Source: Actinomycetes bacterium (GTDB taxonomy: Bacteria; Actinomycetota; Actinomycetes; Propionibacteriales; Propionibacteriaceae). From it: DNA of 63,341 nucleotides. The notes beneath the pieces were generated by a model. The model saw only the letters and a program-made list of their open reading frames with translations, was not told the origin of the DNA and ran no database searches. The translations under genes were made by a program, and so were the position numbers. Within the stretch, counting starts at the first letter, position 1; each line of letters begins with the position of its first letter. Location: assembly GCA_023460935.1 (NCBI GenBank), contig JAEWOI010000031.1, positions 1 to 63,341 of the forward strand, in the 5' to 3' direction. Positions 15,193 to 22,399 of this stretch are shown one piece after another.

Positions 15193-16263
15193 GTGAGCCT
15201 GCCCGCGGCCTTTCGCGCGTTCGCAGCCACCACCGCGCGCCGGGCGCCGCTGTACTCGAGGCTGAGCGCAGGGGTGGCCCGCTCCCCGGTGCTGCCGGGC
15301 CTGTTCGCCGATGCGCCCGAGCCGGCCAGGGTGCCGGTGAACCTGTTCGCAGCGGTCCACTTCCTGCTGCTCGCCGATCCCGGGCAGCCGCTGGCCAGGT
15401 TCTACCCCAACCTCGCTGCGGCACCGGACGAAACTGATCCAGTGCCGGCCTTCCTCGACTTCTGCGCAGCCAACGCCGCCGAGCTGCGGCGGCTGCTGGC
15501 CACCAGGCTGCCCCAGACCAACGAGGTGGGGCGCGCTGCCCTGCTCCTTGCCGGGCTCGGCCGGCTCGGCGGACGGAGGCTGGGGTTGCTGGACATCGGG
15601 GCCAGCGCCGGGCTGAACCTGCTGCTGGACCGGATGGCCTTCGCCGACGGGCGCGGGAACCGGCTCGGGGAGTCGTCAGTGGTGGTCGAATGCGCGGTGC
15701 GAGGCGCGCGGCCCGGGGCTCGCGGGCCGCACGGGCTCGCCGAGGCGCTGCCGCTGCTGGACGACCGGCTGGGGCTGGACGCGAACCCGGTGGACCTCAC
15801 CGACCCCGACCAGGCCCGGTGGCTTGAGGCCTGCGTCTGGCCGGACCAGGCCGACCGGTTCCGCCGGCTGCGGGCTGCGGTCGAGCTGTTCGGCTCGCGG
15901 CCGGCGCCGGTGGTGGCCGGGGACGCGGTGGCCGACCTGGGCCGGTGCCTGGGCCGCCTGGCCGGCACCGAGCCGGCCGTGATGACGAGCTGGGCGCTGT
16001 GCTATCTGGAGCCCGAGCGCCAACTGGCCTTCGTCGCCGGGCTGGAGCGGGCCGGGTCCGAGCGGGACCTGGCGTGGATCTGGGTCGAAGCACCGAACCG
16101 GGTAGGGGTGCTGCCGGTGCCGCAACAGCTGGCCGGTGACGACGCGACCTGGCTCGGCATCACGACCTGGCGGGACGGCTCGCGCAGCGACCAGTTGCTG
16201 GCGCGTTGCCACCACCACGGCTACTGGCTCGACTGGGCCGCGGTCCCGTCCGGGCGGGGCTGA
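15193..16263 (+). CDS. DUF2332-family protein
   Basis: A 356-residue protein matching actinobacterial DUF2332 proteins in length and pattern, including LDIGASAGLNLLLDR (glycine-rich, SAM-binding-like) and the C-terminal GITTWRDG...CHHHGYWLDW. The glycine motif suggests a methyltransferase-like fold, but no activity is established. The GTG at 15193 removes an unlikely upstream extension. It is divergent from the aminotransferase and convergent with the IclR gene, 7 nt away. Confidence 0.75.
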   Translation: MSLPAAFRAFAATTARRAPLYSRLSAGVARSPVLPGLFADAPEPARVPVNLFAAVHFLLLADPGQPLARFYPNLAAAPDETDPVPAFLDFCAANAAELRRLLATRLPQTNEVGRAALLLAGLGRLGGRRLGLLDIGASAGLNLLLDRMAFADGRGNRLGESSVVVECAVRGARPGARGPHGLAEALPLLDDRLGLDANPVDLTDPDQARWLEACVWPDQADRFRRLRAAVELFGSRPAPVVAGDAVADLGRCLGRLAGTEPAVMTSWALCYLEPERQLAFVAGLERAGSERDLAWIWVEAPNRVGVLPVPQQLAGDDATWLGITTWRDGSRSDQLLARCHHHGYWLDWAAVPSGRG

Positions 16264-16270
16264 GGGCTGC

Positions 16271-16996
16271 TCAGCCCTCGCCACCGTTGCGCCGCAGCAC
16301 CTCGCTGAGGCGCTCGGCTGCTGCGATCACGGCCGGGGCGTGCAACCGTCCGGGCTGGCGGGAGAGCCGCTCGATCGGGCCGGAGACGCTGACCGCGGCG
16401 ATCACCTTGCCGCTGGGGGAGCGGACCGGGGCCGACACCGAGGCCACGCCCGGCTCGCGCTCTGCGACCGACTGGGCCCAGCCCCTGCGGCGGACCGTGG
16501 CGAGCGCCACGGCCGAGAAGGAGGAGTTCTGCAGGCCGCGCTGGATGCGCTCGGGGTCCTCCCAGGCGAGCAGGACCTGGGCGGCGGAACCCGCGCCCAT
16601 GGTCAGCTGGGTGCCCACCGGGATCGTGTCCCGCAGGCCAGAGGGCCGCTCCGCCGCCGCGGCGCACACGCGCAGGTCGCCCTGGCGCCGGAACAACTGG
16701 GCTGATTCACCGGTGATGTCCCGCAGGCGAGCGAGCACGGGGCCGGCGGTGGCCAGCAGCCGGTCCTCACCGGCTGCGGAGGCGAGTTCGGTGAGGCGGG
16801 GCCCGAGCACGAACCGGCCCTGCAGGTCGCGGGAGACCAGGCGGTGGTGCTCGAGCGCGACCGCGAGCCGGTGGGCCGTGGGCCGTGCGAGCCCGGTTGC
16901 GGTGACCAGGCCCGCGAGGGTAGTGGGGCCCTGCTCGAGTGCCGTGAGCACGAGGGCGGCCTTGTCGAGCACTCCGACGCCACTTGAGTTGTCCAT
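16271..16996 (-). CDS. ndgR: IclR-family regulator of leuCD (NdgR/LtbR type)
   Basis: A 241-residue IclR protein: winged HTH at residues 8-65 (LAGLVTATGLARPTAHRLAV) and an IclR effector domain. Its position immediately divergent from leuC is conserved in actinobacteria, where orthologues are named NdgR (Streptomyces) or LtbR (Corynebacterium) and control leucine and other amino-acid genes. The 91-bp gap to leuC holds a palindrome at 16-29 of the 17.0 kb region that would serve both genes. The ATG at 16996 is used. Identity as NdgR rests on family and synteny. Confidence 0.85.
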   Translation of the reverse strand: MDNSSGVGVLDKAALVLTALEQGPTTLAGLVTATGLARPTAHRLAVALEHHRLVSRDLQGRFVLGPRLTELASAAGEDRLLATAGPVLARLRDITGESAQLFRRQGDLRVCAAAAERPSGLRDTIPVGTQLTMGAGSAAQVLLAWEDPERIQRGLQNSSFSAVALATVRRRGWAQSVAEREPGVASVSAPVRSPSGKVIAAVSVSGPIERLSRQPGRLHAPAVIAAAERLSEVLRRNGGEG

Positions 16997-17015
16997 AGGC
17001 TAAGACTGCCGTCTC

Positions 17016-17042
17016 GCATCATGATATGCAAGCTGATACGGT
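17016..17042. promoter_or_regulatory. leuC promoter region with IclR-type operator
   Basis: GCATCATGATATGC at 17016-17029, with the perfect core ATCATGAT, lies between a weak -35 position and the hexamer TACGGT (17037-17042), i.e. in the spacer of the probable leuC promoter. The adjacent IclR protein is the expected binder. Confidence 0.45.
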
Positions 17043-17087
17043 GGACAGCGCGAAAGACGCCCCCGAGTTGAAGTCGATGGAGGATCG

Positions 17088-18485
17088 ATGGGCAAGACCC
17101 TGAGCGACAAGGTATGGGAGAACCACGTCGTGCGTACAGCCGAAGGCGAGCCCGACCTGCTCTACATCGACCTGCACCTCGTGCACGAGGTGACCAGCCC
17201 GCAGGCGTTCGACGGCCTGCGCCTGGCCGGACGCAGCGTGCGGCGCACCGACCTGACGATGGCGACAGAGGACCACAACACCCCGACGCTGGACATCCTC
17301 AGCCCGATCGCCGACCCGGTGTCGAAGCTGCAGGTGGACACGCTGCGCCGCAACGCTGCCGAGTTCGGCGTCCGGATCCACTCCCTCGGCGACAAGGACC
17401 AGGGGGTGGTGCACATCATCGGTCCGCAGCTGGGGCTCACCCAGCCGGGTCTCACGGTCGTGTGCGGCGACTCCCACACCTCCACCCACGGCGCCTTCGG
17501 GGCCCTGGCATTCGGCATCGGCACCTCGGAGGTCGAGCACGTGCTGGCCACCCAGACGCTGCCCCAGGCGCGGCCGAGGACGATGGCCGTGAACGTCAAC
17601 GGCGAGCTTCCCGACGGTGTCACCGCCAAGGACATCGTGCTGGCGCTGATCGCGAAGGTCGGCACCGGCGGCGGCCAGGGCTACGTCGTGGAGTACCGCG
17701 GCGACACCATCCGCAACCTCTCCATGGAGGGGCGGATGACCATCTGCAACATGAGCATCGAGTGGGGCGCCAAGGCCGGGATGATGGCGCCGGACGAGAC
17801 CACCTTCGCCTACCTGAAGGGCCGTCCGCACGCGCCGGAGGGTGCCGACTGGGACGCGGCCGTTGCGTACTGGCGCACGCTCTACACCGACGAGGACGCC
17901 GTGTTCGACCGCGAGGTGAACATCGACGCCGCGCAGCTGACGCCCTTCGTCACCTGGGGCACGAACCCCGGTCAGGGCGTCCCGCTCGGGGCGGCCGTAC
18001 CCGCTCCGGAGGACTTCGCCGATCCGGTCGACCGGGCTGCGGCCGAGCGTGCGCTGTCGTACATGGACCTGCAGGCGGGCACGCCGATGCGCGAGATCAA
18101 GGTCGACACGGTCTTCCTCGGCTCCTGCACCAACGGGCGGATCGAGGACCTGCGCCTGGCCGCTTCGGTGCTGAAGGGCAAGCGGATCGCGTCCGGCGTG
18201 CGGATGCTGGTGGTGCCCGGCTCCGCGAGGGTGCGGCTGCAGGCCGAGTCCGAGGGGCTGGACAAGGTGTTCCTCGACTTCGGCGCCGAGTGGCGTGCGG
18301 CCGGCTGCTCGATGTGCCTTGGCATGAACCCCGACCAGCTCGCTCCCGGCGAGCGCTCGGCGTCCACGTCCAACCGCAACTTCGAGGGCAGGCAGGGCAA
18401 GGGCGGGCGCACCCACCTGGTCTCGCCGCCGGTGGCGGCCGCCACCGCGATCCGCGGCACCCTCAGCTCCCCGGCCGACCTGTAG
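17088..18485 (+). CDS. leuC: 3-isopropylmalate dehydratase large subunit
   Basis: A 465-residue aconitase-family subunit, full length. With LeuD it isomerises 2-isopropylmalate to 3-isopropylmalate in leucine synthesis. Fe-S ligand motifs are GSCTNGR and CSMCLGMNPDQL; the substrate region CGDSHTSTHGAFG is intact. ATG at 17088 follows a strong GGAGG 6-7 nt upstream. leuD follows after 12 nt with its own Shine-Dalgarno (AAGGAGAA), so they form one operon. Confidence 0.98.
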   Translation: MGKTLSDKVWENHVVRTAEGEPDLLYIDLHLVHEVTSPQAFDGLRLAGRSVRRTDLTMATEDHNTPTLDILSPIADPVSKLQVDTLRRNAAEFGVRIHSLGDKDQGVVHIIGPQLGLTQPGLTVVCGDSHTSTHGAFGALAFGIGTSEVEHVLATQTLPQARPRTMAVNVNGELPDGVTAKDIVLALIAKVGTGGGQGYVVEYRGDTIRNLSMEGRMTICNMSIEWGAKAGMMAPDETTFAYLKGRPHAPEGADWDAAVAYWRTLYTDEDAVFDREVNIDAAQLTPFVTWGTNPGQGVPLGAAVPAPEDFADPVDRAAAERALSYMDLQAGTPMREIKVDTVFLGSCTNGRIEDLRLAASVLKGKRIASGVRMLVVPGSARVRLQAESEGLDKVFLDFGAEWRAAGCSMCLGMNPDQLAPGERSASTSNRNFEGRQGKGGRTHLVSPPVAAATAIRGTLSSPADL

Positions 18486-18497
18486 AAGGAGAACGAG

Positions 18498-19103
18498 ATG
18501 GACAAGTTCAGCTCGCACACCGGCGTCGCGGTCCCGTTGCGGCGCAGCAACGTCGACACCGACCAGATCATCCCGGCCGTCTACCTCAAGAGGGTCACCC
18601 GCACCGGCTTCGAGGACGGCCTGTTCGCGGCCTGGCGCAACGATCCCGACTTCGTGCTCAACCAGCCGGCATACGCCAGCGGCTCGATCCTGGTGGCAGG
18701 TCCTGACTTCGGCACCGGCTCATCCCGCGAGCACGCCGTGTGGGCGCTGCAGAACTACGGGTTCAGGGTGGTGATCGGCTCGAGGTTCGGCGACATCTTC
18801 CGCAGCAACTCCGGCAAGGCCGGCCTCGTGGTCGCGGCAGTGGACCAGGACGTCGTGGAGCGGCTGTGGGCGATCGCAGAGGAGCGGCCGGGCATCGAGT
18901 TCACGGTCGACCTGGCCGACCGGACCATCAGTGCAGGCGGGGAGGTCTTCGGGTTCGCGATCGACGACTACACCCGCCACCGCCTGCTCGAGGGGCTGGA
19001 CGACATCGGCCTCACCCTCCAGCACGCCGACGAGATCACGGCCTACGAGGCACGCCGTCCAGCCTGGCTGCCCCGGACGCTGCCGGCCCGCACCGCCGGC
19101 TGA
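18498..19103 (+). CDS. leuD: 3-isopropylmalate dehydratase small subunit
   Basis: A 201-residue small subunit carrying the swivelling domain: SNVDTDQIIPAVYLKR near the N-terminus and GPDFGTGSSREHAVWAL at about residues 70-86, both essential for substrate binding with LeuC. Length and motifs are complete. Translated from ATG at 18498 behind AAGGAGAACGAG. Last gene of the leuCD operon; a hairpin lies 33 nt beyond the stop. Confidence 0.98.
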   Translation: MDKFSSHTGVAVPLRRSNVDTDQIIPAVYLKRVTRTGFEDGLFAAWRNDPDFVLNQPAYASGSILVAGPDFGTGSSREHAVWALQNYGFRVVIGSRFGDIFRSNSGKAGLVVAAVDQDVVERLWAIAEERPGIEFTVDLADRTISAGGEVFGFAIDDYTRHRLLEGLDDIGLTLQHADEITAYEARRPAWLPRTLPARTAG

Positions 19104-19135
19104 CCCCGGCCCGGCAACCACTCTGCGCCGTATAA

Positions 19136-19174
19136 CCCGACCCTGCGCCCCCTAGACCCGGCGCAAGGTCGGGG
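19136..19174 (+). repeat. Intergenic palindrome / probable leuD terminator
   Basis: CCCGACCCTGCGCC (19136-19149) pairs with GGCGCAAGGTCGGGG (19160-19174) around a 10-nt loop, with one mismatch, followed by TTTGCGG. The element GGCGCAAGGTCG is repeated directly at 19180-19191. It may terminate leuCD; the direct copy makes it more than a simple terminator. Confidence 0.6.
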
Positions 19175-19279
19175 TTTGCGGCGCAAGGTCGCGTCGGGGC
19201 GGGGAAGCCGGGCGGCGGCCGTCCGGCCCGGACACCACCGGCAGGCCCGGGAAGCCGCGCGGCGTGGGATGATCCCCGC

Positions 19280-20053
19280 GTGACCAAGCCAACCGAACGC
19301 GCCCGGCTGCCGTTGCGGGTGGCGAACCCGACCCCGGTGCAGCCGACCTACCGGCGGATGGCACGATTCGGCGGCTGGCTGCTCAACCGGCTGGTCGACA
19401 CCGACTGGGACGACGCCCGCCACCTGCCGGCCACCGGCGGGGTCATCGTGGTGAGCAACCACATCTCCAACTTCGACCCGCCGGCGCTGTGCCACTACCT
19501 GGTCTGGCACGGACGCTGGCCCCGGGCGCTGGGCAAGGCCGACCTGTGGCAGGTGCCGGTGATCGGTTGGCTGGCCCGGGCGACGGGCCAGATCCCGGTG
19601 CTGCGGAACACCGACCAGGCCGGCGACGCGCTGGTTGCCGCGGAGGCAGCGCTGGTGGCGGGGGAGTGCATCGTGGTCTACCCGGAGGGCACGATCACCG
19701 CCGATCCGGACACGTGGCCGATGACGGCCCGGCCCGGGGTGGCGCGGCTCGCGCTGCGCACCGGCTTCCCGGTGATCCCGCTGGGCCAGTGGGGCGCGCA
19801 CCTGGTGATGCCGGGCAAGAAGCCGGTGTGGCCCCGGTTCTGGCCCCGCCGGACGATGTCGTTCCGGATGGGCCCACCGGTCGACCTGACCGACCTGGCC
19901 GGCCGCACCGACCCTGCGGCGGCCCAGCTGGCCTCGGCGAGGATCATGGCGGACCTCACCGCACTGGTGGCCTCCCTGCGCGGGGAGGAGCCACCCGAGG
20001 GGGTCTACGACATCCGCGTCGGACGGCGGGTGGAGCGTCCGGCGTCCCGATAG
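19280..20053 (+). CDS. plsC: 1-acyl-sn-glycerol-3-phosphate acyltransferase
   Basis: A 257-residue LPLAT-family enzyme. The catalytic NHISNFDP (NHx4D type) lies near residue 58 and the phosphate-binding block YPEGTITADP near residue 134. It would acylate lysophosphatidic acid at the membrane surface in phospholipid synthesis. It starts with GTG at 19280. ddl begins 10 nt after its stop; in many actinobacteria gpsA lies between these two genes but is absent here. Confidence 0.88.
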   Translation: MTKPTERARLPLRVANPTPVQPTYRRMARFGGWLLNRLVDTDWDDARHLPATGGVIVVSNHISNFDPPALCHYLVWHGRWPRALGKADLWQVPVIGWLARATGQIPVLRNTDQAGDALVAAEAALVAGECIVVYPEGTITADPDTWPMTARPGVARLALRTGFPVIPLGQWGAHLVMPGKKPVWPRFWPRRTMSFRMGPPVDLTDLAGRTDPAAAQLASARIMADLTALVASLRGEEPPEGVYDIRVGRRVERPASR

Positions 20054-20063
20054 GGTGGCGCGC

Positions 20064-21176
20064 GTGACCAACCCCAGAACCCGGGTAGCCCTGGTCTTCG
20101 GCGGGGTCAGCTCCGAGCATGAGATCAGTTGCCTTACGGCGGGCGGCGTGGCCCGCGCCATCGATCCGGAACGGTTCGAGGTGGTCGGCATCGGGATCAC
20201 CAAGTCCGGGAACTGGCTGCGGATCCCGGAGGCGGAACTGAAGGCTTACGAAGTCGTGGCGGGCAATCTGCCTCAGGTGGCCGCCGACCGGCCGGCAGCT
20301 GCGCTGGTCAGCGGACCGTCCGGGCCGCAGGTCGTCACCCGCGACGGTGACCGGCTGACCGACGTGCTGGATGTGGACGTCGCGTTCGCGCTGCTCCACG
20401 GCCCGTACGGTGAGGACGGCACCATCCAGGGCATGTTCGAGATGCTCGGGCTGCGCTATGTCGGAGCCGGGGTCGCAGCGAGCGCGATCGGCATGGACAA
20501 GGACCTGATGAAGCGGGCGATGGCCGGCGCGGGCCTGCCGGTTGGCCGGTGGGAGGCGATCACGTCCGCGCAGTGGCGTGACGACCGTGACGGCTGCCTG
20601 GCAAGGGCTGCTGCGCTGGGCTTCCCGGTGTTCGTCAAGCCGGCCAGGGGCGGATCGAGCCTCGGCATCACGAAGGTCGACTCTGCCGACGCCCTGGCCG
20701 CGGCCGTGGAGGAGGCGCACGGCTACGATCCCAAGGTCGTGGTCGAGGAGGGGTTCGTCGGCGTCCGCGAGATCGAGGTGGCCGTGCTGCAGGACCTGTC
20801 CGGGCCGCCCCGGGTCTCGTTGCCGGGCGAGATCGTCATGCACACCGCGGACCGGGTGTACGACTTCCAGGCCAAGTACCTGCCGGAGGAGCAGGTGAGC
20901 CTCGAGGTGCCCGCTGACCTGGACCCCGAGCTGCGGGCGTGCGTGCAGCAGCTGGCCGCCACCACCTTCGCTGCGATGGATGTGGAAGGCCTGGCGCGGG
21001 TGGACCTGTTCGTCACCGCCGACGGGACCCCGTACGTGAACGAGCTGAACACGATGCCCGGCTTCACCCGCACGTCGATGTTCCCGATGATGTGGGCCGC
21101 CAGCGGGCTGGACTATCCCGAGCTGATCGCCACCCTCGTGCGGCTGGCGCTGGAGCGGCCGACAGGGCTGCGTTGA
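20064..21176 (+). CDS. ddl: D-alanine--D-alanine ligase
   Basis: A 370-residue ATP-grasp ligase that makes the D-Ala-D-Ala dipeptide for peptidoglycan. Seen: N-terminal VALVFGGVSSEHEIS, GPYGEDGTIQG, the ATP-binding FVKPARGGSSLGI and the metal/active-site block YVNELNTMPGFT. GTG at 20064 is preferred over GTG at 20055 because TAGGGT (20051-20056) lies exactly 7 nt before it, the leaderless-transcript spacing seen repeatedly in this window. The stop overlaps the TTG start of thiL. Confidence 0.95.
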   Translation: MTNPRTRVALVFGGVSSEHEISCLTAGGVARAIDPERFEVVGIGITKSGNWLRIPEAELKAYEVVAGNLPQVAADRPAAALVSGPSGPQVVTRDGDRLTDVLDVDVAFALLHGPYGEDGTIQGMFEMLGLRYVGAGVAASAIGMDKDLMKRAMAGAGLPVGRWEAITSAQWRDDRDGCLARAAALGFPVFVKPARGGSSLGITKVDSADALAAAVEEAHGYDPKVVVEEGFVGVREIEVAVLQDLSGPPRVSLPGEIVMHTADRVYDFQAKYLPEEQVSLEVPADLDPELRACVQQLAATTFAAMDVEGLARVDLFVTADGTPYVNELNTMPGFTRTSMFPMMWAASGLDYPELIATLVRLALERPTGLR

Positions 21177-22147
21177 CCGGGCCGGACGGTTCCGCCGGCG
21201 CGACCATCGCAGACGTCGGGGAGTTCGCGCTGATCGGACGGATCACGGCAGGCCTCGGCGGCCCGTCCGGACCCGTGGTGGTGGGCGTGGGCGACGACTG
21301 CGCGGTGCTGCGCACGGTCGGTGACGTGGCGGTCTCCACCGACACCATGGTTGAGAACGTCCACTTCCGCAGGGACTGGTCGGCAGCCGGCGACGTCGGC
21401 CGCAAGGCCGTCGCTGCGTGCGTCGCCGACGCCGAAGCGATGGGGGCCGTGCCCGTGGGGCTGGTGGTCAGCCTGGCCGCACCGCCGCAGACCCCCGCGC
21501 AGTGGGTGCTCGACTTCGGCGCCGGCGTGCGGGAGGAGTGCGCGCACGCCGGGGTGCAACTGGTCGGCGGCGACACCACCGCGGCAGCCCAGATCGTGGT
21601 GACGGCGACCGTGCTGGCTGACCTGGGCGGGCTGCCGCCGGTGACCAGGGGTGGTGCCCGCCCGGGCCAGGTGCTGGCCATGGTCGGCAGGCTGGGTTGG
21701 GCCGCTGCGGGTGTAGCGGTGCTCGGCCGTGGGTTCCGTTCCCCCCGCGCAGTGGTGCTGGCCCACCGGGTTCCGGAGCCGCCGTACGGGCAGGGCCGGG
21801 TGGCCGCAGAGGCGGGGGCGAGCGCGCTCATCGATGTCTCGGACGGGTTGCTCGCCGACCTGGGCCACATCGCCAGGGCCTCCGGCGTGACCCTGGACGT
21901 GCACACCGCTGCGTTCGAGGTGGCCGAGCCGCAGAAGGCGGTTGCGGCGGCGATCGGCGGGGGCGACCCGCTGCTGTTCCAGCTCACCGGCGGGGACGAC
22001 CACGCCCTGGTCGGCGCCTTCGACGCCGGCTCCGTGCCGCCCGGCTGGCGCGTGATCGGCGCCGTGGCGGCCGGTGACCCCGGCGTGCTCGTCGACGGCG
22101 CGCCCTGGGCAGGGGACACCACCGGCTGGCAGCACTTCTCCTCCTGA
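21173..22147 (+). CDS. thiL: Thiamine-monophosphate kinase
   Basis: A 324-residue AIR-synthase-fold kinase converting thiamine phosphate to thiamine diphosphate. Motifs GVGDDCAVL, STDTMVENVHF, DAEAMGAVP and IDVSDGLLADLGH carry the Mg-ATP ligands. No ATG or GTG is placed correctly; TTG at 21173 overlaps the ddl stop (TTGA), giving translational coupling with ddl. Length fits the family. Confidence 0.92.
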   Translation: MTGPDGSAGATIADVGEFALIGRITAGLGGPSGPVVVGVGDDCAVLRTVGDVAVSTDTMVENVHFRRDWSAAGDVGRKAVAACVADAEAMGAVPVGLVVSLAAPPQTPAQWVLDFGAGVREECAHAGVQLVGGDTTAAAQIVVTATVLADLGGLPPVTRGGARPGQVLAMVGRLGWAAAGVAVLGRGFRSPRAVVLAHRVPEPPYGQGRVAAEAGASALIDVSDGLLADLGHIARASGVTLDVHTAAFEVAEPQKAVAAAIGGGDPLLFQLTGGDDHALVGAFDAGSVPPGWRVIGAVAAGDPGVLVDGAPWAGDTTGWQHFSS

Positions 22148-22204
22148 TCGCGGCCCCTCCACCGTTCAGGTGCCGGTCCCCGGCCAGCCGCCCGGTCCCG
22201 TCCA

Positions 22205-22268
22205 GACGCCCCCGAAACTCACCGACGCCCCCGAAATTTCGAGGGCAACCGTGAGGTTCGGGGGCGTC
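22205..22268. repeat. Large intergenic palindrome with internal direct repeat
   Basis: Arms of 18 bp (22205-22222 and 22251-22268, one mismatch) enclose a 28-nt loop. The outer-arm unit GACGCCCCCGAAA occurs again in the loop at 22224-22236, and the loop also folds as GCCCCCGAAATTTCGAGGGC. It is located between thiL and ftsK. It is too elaborate for a simple terminator and resembles a REP-type palindromic element. Confidence 0.6.
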
Positions 22269-22399
22269 TGTGGCTTCCTTCGCCGGGGACGTGGGCGCAA
22301 CCCGTTGGGAGGCGCGGCCGAGGGCTGGCCGGCCCAAGCCCGGCGACGCTCGGCGTGGGGAACGCGGAATCGGCGCCCGGATCGCTTACCCTTCGGTTC

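Noticed and set aside
22205..22236. CRISPR-like direct repeats GACGCCCCCGAAA
   Set aside because: Only two tandem copies 19 nt apart within a palindrome, with no array, spacers or cas genes.
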